A DNA stretch of 64,000 nucleotides, taken from Natronomonas salsuginis. GTDB lineage: Archaea; Halobacteriota; Halobacteria; Halobacteriales; Haloarculaceae. Shown here in pieces: positions 1 through 8,470 of this stretch. The number at the start of each line of letters is the position of its first letter. Position 1 is the stretch's first letter. The DNA is taken from positions 1 through 64,000 of the forward strand of contig NZ_QKNX01000008.1 of NCBI RefSeq assembly GCF_005239135.1, in the 5' to 3' direction. The translations under genes were made by a program, and so were the position numbers. The notes under the pieces are model-generated. The model was not told the DNA's origin and ran no database searches. It saw only the letters and a program-made list of their open reading frames with translations.

Positions 1-1203
1 GCGGGGTTGTTCGTCTTCGCCGCCGTCGTCGCCGTCGCGTTTCTCCTCGGGTATCGGACTCGTCTCGTCGGCGCGATCTCGCTGCTCCTGTTAGTATCGC
101 TACACGTTCGCTATCCGATGGTGCTCAACGGCGGCGATCGTCTGCTCCGGGTGCTCCTTCTCGTCGCTCTCCTGACGCCGCTCGGCGAGCGGTGGTCGGT
201 CGACGCCCTCCGGCGCGGCGACATCCGACGCCGCGTCGCAAGCGTCGGGACGGTCGCCCTCCTGTGTCAACCGGTCGTCGTGTTCACGACGAACGCCGTC
301 GAAAAACACCGCGGCGAGCACTGGTACGCCGGCGACGGCCTCGAACTCGCGCTGTCGGACCCGACGATGACGACCGAACTCGGCGCGCAGTTGCTCGCGT
401 ATCCGCCCCTTCTGACGGCGTTGAATTACGCCTGGGTGGCGCTTCTGGCCGGGGCGGCCGGCTTCCTGTTGCTCACCGTCGGCCGCCTCCGTACGCTCGC
501 GGCGCTCGCGTACCTCGGCGCGTTCGTCGGGATAGGGCTGTCGCTGTCGGTCGGGCTGTTCCCGTTCGCGCTCGCGGCGTCGGTGCTCCCGTTCGTCGCG
601 ACGCCGTTTTGGGATCGGCTCCCCGGCTCCGATCTGCGCGCCTGTCTCGGATCTCACCTCGTTCGGTTCGTCCCGTCGACCGGCCGGCCGCGTTCGCCCC
701 TCGACGCGTCCCGCGCCCGCCCGATCGCGACCGCGCTCTCCGTCGTCGTTCTTGCCTGGATGCTCGGCTTCGCGGGCGTCGACGTCGCGGGCGTCGACCC
801 GCCTGAACCGCTCGATTCCGAGCATCTCGACCAGCAGGACTGGGGGCTGTACGCGCCCGACCCGGCCGAATCGTACAGCTGGCACGTCGTCGTCGCCGAG
901 CGCGAGGACGGCTCGACGGTCGGTCTTGACGGCGGATCGGGCTCCTCCTTCGACCGCCCGCCCGACGCGAGCGCGGCCTACGAGACGTTCCGCCACCGGC
1001 GGTTCGCGAGCGCGGTCGACGGCTCGGCGCGGGTGGACGGCCCCCTCGCCGACCGGTACGCCGAGTGGGGGTGCGAGCGCGCGATGCCGACTGGCGGCGA
1101 CATCGAGTCGGTGGCGGTCTACCGTCTCCACCGCTCGAAACGGATCGACGGGGACGACACGAATCCGCAGCGGGTGACGATCCTCGATCGGGCCTGCCGG
1201 TGA
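1..1203 (+). CDS. HTTM-domain membrane protein, 5'-partial
   Basis: The reading frame is open from base 1, so the true start lies outside the window. About 260 residues hold repeated hydrophobic segments, followed by a soluble acidic C-terminal domain of about 130 residues. The pattern (membrane helices, then a motif around HLDQQDWGLYAPDP) matches haloarchaeal HTTM proteins, a family related to vitamin-K-dependent gamma-carboxylase. Family membership does not fix a reaction, and I infer none. The next gene is convergent, 37 bp away. The first ATG-like start inside the window would be a TTG at base 7, which is unlikely to be real because the hydrophobic region is already under way there. Confidence 0.75.
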   Translation, partial: AGLFVFAAVVAVAFLLGYRTRLVGAISLLLLVSLHVRYPMVLNGGDRLLRVLLLVALLTPLGERWSVDALRRGDIRRRVASVGTVALLCQPVVVFTTNAVEKHRGEHWYAGDGLELALSDPTMTTELGAQLLAYPPLLTALNYAWVALLAGAAGFLLLTVGRLRTLAALAYLGAFVGIGLSLSVGLFPFALAASVLPFVATPFWDRLPGSDLRACLGSHLVRFVPSTGRPRSPLDASRARPIATALSVVVLAWMLGFAGVDVAGVDPPEPLDSEHLDQQDWGLYAPDPAESYSWHVVVAEREDGSTVGLDGGSGSSFDRPPDASAAYETFRHRRFASAVDGSARVDGPLADRYAEWGCERAMPTGGDIESVAVYRLHRSKRIDGDDTNPQRVTILDRACR

Positions 1204-1240
1204 GCACGCCGCGGCCGACGCTGAAGCGCCCGTCTTTCGG

Positions 1241-2458
1241 TTAGCCGCCGAGCCACCAACCGTACAGCTGTCGTTGCTCCTCGGGCCCGACCGGCTTCTT
1301 CGACCGCCGGTAGGTCTTCCCTTTGAGCACCTGCCGCTCGATCGCGTTCGCGGCCAGCCGGAGCGCGTGCGACGCGCCGTAGCCCTCACCGTCGGCGGTG
1401 AAGTAGCCGCGATCGGTGACCAGCCTGATCCGGGCCAACACCAGCGGAACGCCCCGCGTTTGCTCCTTGTGCGCCTGCAGTTGGACGCTGGCTTTGACCA
1501 CGGTCATCTCCCCGTACTTCGCGGTTACCTCATCGATTAGCGCCGCCACGTCGTCGTAGCTCATCTCGTCGAGCAGATCGAGCCCGAACACCTGCACTGC
1601 GCGGCGATCCTCTCGCTCCCACGTGAGCGCTTCGATGACGTCCGTCTTGGTGACGATTCCGACCGGATCGTCGCTCTCGTCGGTGACGACGAGCGAGGAG
1701 ATCCCCCGATCGAGCATCGCCTCGACGGCCTCGTCGAGCGGCGCGGCGCGGCCGATCGTCGCGACCGTCTCGGACATGACGTTCCGGACGGGGAGATCGA
1801 GCATCCGATCGACGTCTCCCTCCCGCGAGCCGAAGCCGCCAGACGGTCCACCCGCCGATCGGCTCCCACCGCCGCGGCCGCCGAACCCGCCCGAGGAGCC
1901 ACCCTGACTCTTGCGCTCGTCGCGCGTCGTGAAGTCGATGAGGTCGTAGAGGCTCACCATCCCGACGAGATCACCGTCGTCGACGACCGGGAGGTGAGCG
2001 ATATGCGTCTCTCTGAGCGTGTTGAGCGCCTTTCCAAGCGTCGTCTCGGGCCTTGCGCTGGTCAGCTCCGCCGTGTACGCGTCCTCGACGGTGACGGCGT
2101 CGAGATACGGGCGGACGGCGTCGATGACCGCGTCGGCGGTCACCACGCCGACGATATTGCCGTCGTCGAACACCGGGAGGCTCTTCGCGTCGCCGCCGAT
2201 CATGAGCCGGGCCACCTCCCGGACGTCCTCCGTCCGATCGACCCTCGGGACGTGCCGGACCTGCGTGCCGACCTTCGTGGACGGCTGATTGGACGAGGCC
2301 GCCAGCTGTCGACGGCTGACGATCCCCTGGTAGTCGCCGCCGTCGGTCACGATGACGGCGTCGAGCTCTCGATCTTCGAACGCTCCGGCGACCTTCGACA
2401 GCGGCGTTTCAGCGTCGAATTCGGTGAAGTCCGTCGAGTGAACGTCGGCGATGTCCAT
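1241..2458 (-). CDS. Four-CBS protein with HPF/RaiA-like C-terminal domain
   Basis: A 405-residue soluble protein. CBS repeats lie near residues 8-60, 68-122, 125-180 and 218-275. Repeats 3 and 4 are separated by a Gly/Ser/Arg-rich linker (about 185-212). CBS pairs usually bind adenine nucleotides. The last 120 residues are not CBS. They contain an amphipathic helix (YDDVAALIDEVTAKYG), a strand with charged residues (TVVKASVQLQAHK) and a helix ending in a basic cluster (LKGKTYRRSKK). This order resembles the ribosome-hibernation HPF/RaiA fold. I infer a ribosome-associated, nucleotide-sensing factor, but the fold assignment is by eye. The start is ATG at 2458, and the gene stands alone. Confidence 0.75.
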   Translation of the reverse strand: MDIADVHSTDFTEFDAETPLSKVAGAFEDRELDAVIVTDGGDYQGIVSRRQLAASSNQPSTKVGTQVRHVPRVDRTEDVREVARLMIGGDAKSLPVFDDGNIVGVVTADAVIDAVRPYLDAVTVEDAYTAELTSARPETTLGKALNTLRETHIAHLPVVDDGDLVGMVSLYDLIDFTTRDERKSQGGSSGGFGGRGGGSRSAGGPSGGFGSREGDVDRMLDLPVRNVMSETVATIGRAAPLDEAVEAMLDRGISSLVVTDESDDPVGIVTKTDVIEALTWEREDRRAVQVFGLDLLDEMSYDDVAALIDEVTAKYGEMTVVKASVQLQAHKEQTRGVPLVLARIRLVTDRGYFTADGEGYGASHALRLAANAIERQVLKGKTYRRSKKPVGPEEQRQLYGWWLGG

Positions 2459-2587
2459 GTATACTCGGATAGACGTAGGCTCGCCAACCGGTTATGATTA
2501 TCTCCACGTCTCAGTCTCCGATAACGTCAGTTCGGACGGCCGCGTCGACGCCGGATCGGACCGCGCGCCTCGGTTTAGCCGTCGGAG

Positions 2588-2778
2588 TCACCGGTCGCCC
2601 GTTTCGCCCACTCCGCTTCGACGTCCCGATTCGCCAGTATCGTGCCCCTCGTCTCCCGACGCGAGTCGGATCGTCACGTAGGCGACGAGACCGAGTCCAG
2701 AGGCGAGGCGCGCGATCCGTGTTTCGATATCTCCGCGAGCGTCTGCTCGACGATGCGCGTCGCGAGCTGCAGCGCCAT
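2588..2778 (-). pseudogene. Possible frameshifted small membrane protein
   Basis: The 384-bp gap 2459-2842 has no intact gene I trust. On the minus strand an ATG at 2778 opens a natural-looking start (MALQLATRIVEQTLAEI) that turns into low-quality sequence and stops at 2674. The neighbouring frame continues with a hydrophobic stretch (ARLASGLGLVAYVTIRLASG) to a stop at 2588. Joining the two by one frameshift near 2730 gives a plausible protein of about 60 residues with one membrane segment. This could be a decayed gene, a sequencing error or chance. Nothing else was seen in the gap. Confidence 0.25.
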
Positions 2779-2842
2779 ATCTCCGTGAACGGAACCGCAA
2801 AAAGCGTTGGCGTGGGTACCGGTATCGAGTGCCCGGCAGACG

Positions 2843-3736
2843 TCAACGGGAAACGCTGACCTGATTGCGGAGATCGTAGGGGTGTTCGCCCGTGATCCAC
2901 GAGAACAGGTACTCCTTCGTGGCCGGATGGGTTCGGACGCCGTCGTGGCCCGTCTCGACGGCGACGTTCGTCGCACCCTCGAGTTCGGGGCTTTGTGCAC
3001 AGCCCCAGTACAGCGCGTCTTCGGTGCCGCGGATCGTGTAGTAGTCGACATCCCCCGGCGTCTCGTCGGCGTTCAGGCTGGCGAGCGGGTGCTTGTCGAG
3101 CGTCTCGTAGTCGGCGCGCAGAAACGGGCTCACCTGGTACTCGTCCGTCACCATGCCGGCCTCGGTACACCACGTGTTGAACACCGTCCCGTGGTTCGGT
3201 CCGGCGAGGCCGACGACGGTGTCGACCCACTCGTAGCGCCCCTCGGTCGCCAGCCAGTAGCGGATGCCCGTCACGCCGAGGCTGTGACCGACGAGCGCGA
3301 CCGTGTCCGCCCCCGTGTGCTCGCGGGCGTGCCCGACGAAGTCGTCGAGCTGATCGGCCATCTCAGGATGCGTCGACGCCCCGTCCTGGAGGGTGATCGC
3401 CCAGAGGTCGTCGCCGCCGTAACCACGCTCCAAGAAGAACTCGGCATGGTCCTCCCAGTCACAGGCGTCCCGCTGGGTGCCGTGCACGAAAACGACGGGC
3501 GTCGGCTCGCGCTCCCCGCCGAACGCCCCCGTCGGTTCGTCGACACCGTGGAACGCCCGACCGCCCCAGCCGCCGTAGGCCCCGTCGGTCGACCACGGGA
3601 GACGGCTATCGTCGGTTCGGTCGTGCTCGCAGTCGATCACGCACCCGCCGTTCCGCCGGGAGCGACGGATCCGTCGGACGATGCGGAACAGCGCCGGCGA
3701 GAACGGCCAGCTCCCAGGGGACGCACCGGTAGACAT
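2843..3736 (-). CDS. Alpha/beta-hydrolase, lipase (class 2) family
   Basis: A 297-residue protein with the alpha/beta-hydrolase core from about residue 78. An oxyanion strand (VVFVHGTQRDACDW) precedes the nucleophile elbow GHSLG (serine near residue 150), and a late histidine sits in ETGHDGVRTHP. These fit a secreted-type triacylglycerol lipase or esterase. The N-terminus is arginine-rich (RRIRRSRRNGG) without a clear signal peptide or twin-arginine hydrophobic core, so location is uncertain. It lies 190 bp downstream of phaC on the same strand, which could suggest a polyester-depolymerising role, but that is context only. Start taken at 3736. Confidence 0.75.
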   Translation of the reverse strand: MSTGASPGSWPFSPALFRIVRRIRRSRRNGGCVIDCEHDRTDDSRLPWSTDGAYGGWGGRAFHGVDEPTGAFGGEREPTPVVFVHGTQRDACDWEDHAEFFLERGYGGDDLWAITLQDGASTHPEMADQLDDFVGHAREHTGADTVALVGHSLGVTGIRYWLATEGRYEWVDTVVGLAGPNHGTVFNTWCTEAGMVTDEYQVSPFLRADYETLDKHPLASLNADETPGDVDYYTIRGTEDALYWGCAQSPELEGATNVAVETGHDGVRTHPATKEYLFSWITGEHPYDLRNQVSVSR

Positions 3737-3926
3737 CGCCTACGACCCCCTCGATCGTACGCCATCCCCGACGCAGCTAAACGGTCCGACGCTGCCGGTA
3801 CCCGTGGTATTGTTTATTAATCCGTACACGTCTGTCTTCTATAACGATAGAACATCATTTATATGCTGTGGTGTGAGAACATCTTTCAATACTCGGCTGA
3901 TCCGAAGCCGTTCCCGACGACGGCGT

Positions 3927-5222
3927 TCACTCCCGTGTCTGTTGGATCCAGCCGTCGAGACGGTTCGCGGGGATCCCCGCTGTCTCTGCGAGCGCGTCGG
4001 CGTCCGCATCGGCGAGATCGGCCACGGTTTCGACCCCGGCCTCGCGGAGACGCTCGGCGTAGATCGGTCCGATCCCGTCGATCGATTCGAGGTCGCCGTC
4101 CGAGTCGTGCGCACCGCTCTCGCCGCGTTCATCGGCCCCGATCCGGGACCGCTCCTCGAACCACGAACAGACGCTCGGCCACAGCTCGGCGTGGGCGCGC
4201 CCGGAGACGGCCAGTCCCATGTGCCCCGTATCCGATTCGAAGACGGTCGTTCGGCCCGGGAGCACCTCGTTGAACTTCCGTTGGGCCTCCGGCGGGACCA
4301 CGTGGTCGTAGTTGCCGATGACCTGGACGATCGGCATGTCCAGTTTCCCGAGATCGGCGTGCTCGCCGTCGATGTACATCTCGTTGTTGTATATCTTCTG
4401 CTCCTCGTAGACGGTCTCGACGAACTCGACGAACACCCGGCCAGGGATGTCGATGCTCTCGTCGACCCACCGCTCCATGCGGGCGAAGTTCTCGACGAAG
4501 TCCTCCTCGTCGATCCCGTCGAAGAAGCGGAGATACTTCGAGAGGTTGTCCCGGACGGGTTCGCGCAGCGAAAAGCCGGCGTCGACGAACTCCGCCGGGG
4601 CGTTGCCGTAGGTGTCGACGAGCTTCTGTACGTCGAAGAAGTCGTTCCCGACCCACTGGTCGAGAACGCTGTCGGTGTCTCGGAGGCTCGCCGAGACGGC
4701 CATCAGCGCGAGGTTCCTGACTTGATCGGGGTACAGCGACGCGTAGATAACGGATATCGCCCCGCCCATGCAGTAGCCGAAGAGGTTGATCGCGTCCTGT
4801 CCGGAGCGCTCGCGGACGACGTTGACGCAGTTGTCGACGTATCGGTCGACGTAGTCGTCGAATCCGAGGGCGTGATCCAAAAGCGACGGCTCGTTCCAGT
4901 CGATCATGTACACGTCGAATCCCTCATCGAGGAACGTTCGAATCACGGAGCGATCCGGCTGGAGGTCGAGGATGAACGGTTTGTTGAACAACGCGTAGAC
5001 GAACAGAATCGGCACGTCGCGTTGCTCCTCCGTCCGGGGCTCGTAGTGCAGCAGTTCGAGTTTGTTCTCTTCGTAGACGACCTCGCTCGGCGTCTCTCCG
5101 ACGTCGGCCGCCGCGATGTGTCGATTGGCGTCGTCGACGTGCGAGAGCTTGTCGACGAACTCCGCGGCGTTCTCCCAGGTCTGTCGCTGGAGATCGAACG
5201 CAGCCTCCGATAACTTCGTCAT
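3927..5222 (-). CDS. phaC: Class III poly(3-hydroxyalkanoate) synthase catalytic subunit PhaC
   Basis: Polymerises hydroxyacyl-CoA into polyhydroxyalkanoate on storage granules, working with PhaE. The 431-residue protein has the lipase-like box GYCMGG with the catalytic cysteine at residue 151. An aspartate in GNYDHVVPP and a histidine in DTGHMGL complete the triad. After the synthase core a short acidic linker leads into a helix-hairpin-helix-like module over roughly the last 55 residues (SIDGIGPIYAERLREAG ... ALAETAGIP). Haloarchaeal PhaC proteins are known for variable C-terminal extensions. The start ATG overlaps the phaE stop by 4 nt (ATGA), so the two are translationally coupled. Confidence 0.92.
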   Translation of the reverse strand: MTKLSEAAFDLQRQTWENAAEFVDKLSHVDDANRHIAAADVGETPSEVVYEENKLELLHYEPRTEEQRDVPILFVYALFNKPFILDLQPDRSVIRTFLDEGFDVYMIDWNEPSLLDHALGFDDYVDRYVDNCVNVVRERSGQDAINLFGYCMGGAISVIYASLYPDQVRNLALMAVSASLRDTDSVLDQWVGNDFFDVQKLVDTYGNAPAEFVDAGFSLREPVRDNLSKYLRFFDGIDEEDFVENFARMERWVDESIDIPGRVFVEFVETVYEEQKIYNNEMYIDGEHADLGKLDMPIVQVIGNYDHVVPPEAQRKFNEVLPGRTTVFESDTGHMGLAVSGRAHAELWPSVCSWFEERSRIGADERGESGAHDSDGDLESIDGIGPIYAERLREAGVETVADLADADADALAETAGIPANRLDGWIQQTRE

Positions 5223-5806
5223 CCTTCGTCCTCTACATGCTCGAGAACACGATCCACCTTTCGTTCGACGTCCTCGAGCCGTTCGAGTTTCCGTTCGACC
5301 TTCTTCTCGCGGCGTTCGAGTTCGACGAGGCGCTCACCAACTTCTCGAATATCGCGTTCGGCCGCAAAGCCCATCTCGTGGAGCGTCTCCTGGGCGCTCT
5401 CGTCGGCCATCCGTCTGAAATCGAGCGCGTCCTCGACGGTCTGCCCGGTCATCGCCGCGAACGTGTCCGTCGAGATCACCTTCTTGAACGCGTCGTTGGC
5501 CGCGTCGAGCCACAGGTCTCGAAACTCGTTCGGCGACACCTCCTTCCCGCTCGCCAGCTCGGCCATCTTCTCCGTGGTCTCCTCGGCGGCCTCCATCCAC
5601 ACCGAGTGCGCCTGCGAGTACCCCTCCATCCCCTCGTTGGCGTACTGCTTCTCGTTGATCGACTCGAACGCGTCTACCCATGACTCGACGAACCCCGCCT
5701 GCGCCTCCGCGCTGGCTTCCATGCTCTCGACCAACTGCTCGTTCATCTGCGCGACGAGCTCGTCCCACTGGTCCGGCATGGCGTTGGGGTTCGACTTATT
5801 TACCAT
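5219..5806 (-). CDS. phaE: PHA synthase subunit PhaE
   Basis: Accessory subunit of the class III synthase, needed with PhaC for activity. It is a 195-residue, acidic, helix-rich protein. The central part (MTGQTVEDALDFRRMADES) is typical of haloarchaeal PhaE, and the last 50 residues are a heptad-patterned coiled coil (ERREKKVERKLERLEDVERKV). I chose ATG 5806 (MVNKSNPNAMPDQWDEL) rather than the frame's first ATG at 5830, because the extra eight residues are out of character. No phaP or phaR neighbour is present. Upstream lies the tRNA-Phe relic region instead. Confidence 0.9.
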   Translation of the reverse strand: MVNKSNPNAMPDQWDELVAQMNEQLVESMEASAEAQAGFVESWVDAFESINEKQYANEGMEGYSQAHSVWMEAAEETTEKMAELASGKEVSPNEFRDLWLDAANDAFKKVISTDTFAAMTGQTVEDALDFRRMADESAQETLHEMGFAAERDIREVGERLVELERREKKVERKLERLEDVERKVDRVLEHVEDEG

Positions 5807-5875
5807 GCTTGTTACTGTCAGCCATCGCATTTAGCCGTTCTGTTCGATTCTTTCCCACCAATCACCTGACTACAG

Positions 5876-6121
5876 GCCATTGTGACGGTCGGATTCCGCG
5901 GTACCGTGAGCCGTGTTCACGACAGTTACCCTGCCTACGGTCGGAACTGGCCGAGTGCCTTGAGGCTTGTCCCCGAGGTGGCTCACTATCGGCCGACCGT
6001 TTCTGTTCGAGTTGGCATTCAGGTTCCGGATGTGATACGGTTGGCGCACTCGGTGCTGCTCGACTCATGTTCCTCCATGGTCCGACCGCAGACGCTACAA
6101 GCGTTCGAACGCTGCGTCTGA
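5876..6121 (-). pseudogene. Decayed zinc-ribbon protein relic (TnpB-like?)
   Basis: Minus-strand fragments in two frames read as one decayed C-terminus. One has a zinc-ribbon-like half (NACSVCGRTMEEHESSSTECANR), broken before its second knuckle is complete. One frame over is a tail beginning NLNANSNRNGRP. A CxxC ribbon followed by an N-rich N-x-N segment resembles the end of IS200/IS605 TnpB-like transposases, but no RuvC core is present and I would not name the family firmly. The rest of the gap between phaE and the repeat (5807-5875) shows nothing. Confidence 0.3.
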
Positions 6122-6236
6122 TTCCGCCTCTCGGACGTGAATTCGGTGCGAGACTCGTTGTGCTCGTCTTTCGACTTCCCGCTCGCTTCGCTCGCGGGAA
6201 CGGGGGCAGCTCGACGTTCAGTCGAGTACGTAACGC
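6122..6236 (-). pseudogene. Decayed tRNA-Phe copy with hairpin insert
   Basis: On the minus strand, remnants of tRNA-Phe are recognisable against the intact gene at 10118-10191. The anticodon arm (CTCGACTGAA-GTCGAG) and variable region are readable at 6236-6203. A perfect hairpin (TTCCCGC, 11-nt loop, GCGGGAA; 6176-6200) interrupts the sequence where the T-arm should begin. A degenerate hairpin (6151-6169) and a degenerate tRNA 3' end (6122-6148) follow. The copy cannot fold as a tRNA. Confidence 0.55.
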
Positions 6237-6262
6237 TCTCGAATACAATCATGTGAAAACTG

Positions 6263-6376
6263 GATGCAGCCTCCCGGATTTGAACCAGGGGAAGACTCAC
6301 TCCGTTCGTCTTCCAGGGCTCAAATCCGGTCGAGTCCCATTTCTGTCGCTCACGACTTTGTTCGCGACAGAGATGC
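6263..6376 (-). repeat. Left 114-bp direct repeat (tRNA-Phe 3'-end unit)
   Basis: Matches 10007-10120 with 3 mismatches in 114 bp. On the minus strand it reads as a hairpin (TCTGTCGC/GCGACAGA), then a second hairpin whose outer arm is a copy of the tRNA-Phe 3' end (GGTTCAAATCCGGGAGG) and whose core is a 7-bp stem with 11-nt loop at 6290-6314. No intact tRNA accompanies this copy. Confidence 0.85.
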
Positions 6377-6438
6377 AAAGGACTTCACCAGAGCCAAATA
6401 GCTAAGAATTCATTTACCGAACGTCTTTCGTCGAGGGG

Positions 6439-7726
6439 CTAGTCTCCGAAATTCCGGCTCTTGAATTTGCTAATTCCTTCCTCGATCGCGTTCCCAGGTG
6501 ACTTGATTTCATCATTAAAAAAGTAGGCTTCAGCAGAGCGTCCGATTCCCCACGTTGTCCCATAAGCGATGACAGCCGATACCGCCGAGCCGAGGCCAGG
6601 GAGCATCTGTATCGCAGCTCTTGCCAACTCCCGAACTCCGGCACCTGCTCCGATTGAAACTCCTGCGGTGCTCATATAGTCGGTTACAGTTTCTGTCTCA
6701 ATTTCTCGACACGAGAAACTCCCAATCAGCCAGATGAGCATTAATTGCATTGTGCTAAGTACGGCGATGTCTGCGACTGGAGTTGGGAAAGCACCGACAC
6801 CTCCGGCGATTTTAGCGAAGCGGTCTGTAACGTCCCTAGATAGTTTCCGCATTAGTTTTTCGCGCTGTTGTCGTTGGGCTTGAGCGAACTGAAGTCGAGC
6901 TTGTTCAGGTAAAAAATCGCCGATGAGTGTGGCGAGGGTCTCATCATTCCAGTAAGGTTCGGAGTGGAGGTAGGTTGGGACAACGCCGACGTACTTATCG
7001 GAATCGAACGTATAGCCATATACCGGTTGGTTCTGTGTAATGGGAGTTTTTTCGAAGGTTGTCTCGGTTTCCTTCTCTAGTACACGATGGACAAAATCAA
7101 GATTCTCCTTAATTACCCCGGCTTGCGATGGGTTTTTTACCGGGTTCGAGCTTTTCGCCTTGGGGTATATGGGTATCCACTTGATTGAGACAAAAAAGAA
7201 TCGAAGGGAAGGCCGTCCCGAATTCGTTTCGAAGCTGACTTACCGTCTCGAAGTCTTGTTCACCAGCTCGTAGCTGCCCCGGCGTCATCACGTGAATAAG
7301 AACATCTGGGCGATACTCTTCTAAATCCTCTCTCATAAATTCGACAGTATCGACCGGGATTTCGCCATCGGCTGGGACGGTTTCAAATAGGCCTCGTGAA
7401 TCGACGACATCCCAACTGGCATAATGGTCCGTGAATGGAATATTATAGAGTTTCGACCCCGTAGTTTCTGGTTCAATGGCACCGATATCGGCTACGTCCT
7501 TCCCGGCGAGCGCATTTATAAGCGAGGATTTACCAGCGCCAGATCGTCCGAATACGTATAATCGGGGAGGGCGAGATTCATCAACTAATTCGTCAATTTC
7601 TTGGAAAGCTTCACCCAGCAATTTCTTCATTAACTCCTTACTCTCCTCGTTTTTGAGAGGCGCCATTTCGGCTATGTGGTCCATCCGATCCCGAAACTCA
7701 TTGAACTCATCCGGGTCTAGAGCCAT
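6439..7726 (-). pseudogene. Era-like GTPase with C-terminal DUF697-like domain, one frameshift
   Basis: The N-terminal part (7726-7109) has a G1 motif GRSGAGKSS, a G3-like DSRG and a G4 NQVD, so it is a GTP-binding domain. The C-terminal part (stop at 6439) has two hydrophobic stretches and a GAGAGVRELARA segment like DUF697 membrane domains. The two halves are in different frames. Beyond NQVDTHIPQGEKLEPGK the first frame stops at 7109. The second frame continues smoothly (NPSQAGVIKENLNFDVHRVLEKE) through to the C-terminal part. The joint fits one extra base in the A6 run at 7133-7138. Intact, it would be about 430 residues. A sequencing error in the homopolymer would also explain it. Confidence 0.7.
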
Positions 7727-7840
7727 ATGATCCCGATATATGAGCAGTACTTAAAAACACTCTGACGAGTTTCAAAGCCAAGACAATTTTCATTGTGAAT
7801 AAAAACGGCTCTGTATTTCAGAACAGAGAAGCTATAATAA

Positions 7841-8308
7841 ATTCTTGCCCAGTACTGCATCCATCCTCTGTATTCAGCAGCCAGTACCTATCAATCTCTG
7901 AGGATTTCAATAGAGCCAAAGAGCTGGATACTTGGCTCTGGGATTTTCTCCATCTCAGTCTTCGCCGCCGGATTGTTCGTCCCAGTCTTCTCGTTCCCGG
8001 TTATCGAGGCACCAACGATTGCCTCTCTCACATTCACAGCACTAGTCAAACCACTGATGGTGATCGGCGCACCGCTACTGTTCTCTTTCTTCCTGATCAT
8101 CCTTGAAGAACGACGACTTGGGACCCGCGACAGAGATATGGCCGAAGAAATCGATCGGATTTCAAACGAAAACAGGTACGAAACCGTGGTCGTGTCCTGC
8201 GGTGATGCACACCTCGACAGCCTTCCTGACCTCTTAGAAGAGAAAGAATGGGAGACAGAAGTCAACGAATCCGACCATAGCTGGGCCGCCAAAATCTGGC
8301 GCTGGTAA
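7841..8308 (+). pseudogene. 5'-truncated membrane-anchored protein remnant
   Basis: The frame is open from just after a stop at 7838-7840 and has no ATG. The only candidate start is a TTG at 7973, inside a hydrophobic run. The readable part has two membrane segments (SISVFAAGLFVPVFSFP and PLMVIGAPLLFSFFLIIL), then a soluble tail with VVVSCGDAHLDSLPDLLEE and ending KIWRW. The tail is reminiscent of the end of TraB/PrgY-type proteins (a GxxH motif before a leucine-rich helix), but this is weak. I read it as the 3' part of a gene that lost its 5' end. Confidence 0.45.
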
Positions 8309-8470
8309 CGTTCAACCCCCCGCGATCCGAAATCGTTCAACTCACACTCAGATAGCGGCACACTCCAGGCACTTCCAAATAGTATCCAAACCAGGATGAA
8401 CATCCTTGTCACAATCGAAGAGCCGCGCCAAAACGCATAAGTCATTATCACAGTAATCATTATTCAAAGT

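Noticed and set aside
7133-7138. Programmed -1 ribosomal frameshift at the A6C run in the GTPase gene
   Set aside because: The needed shift to join the two halves is +1 (or -2), so the A-AAA-AAC heptamer would move the frame the wrong way.
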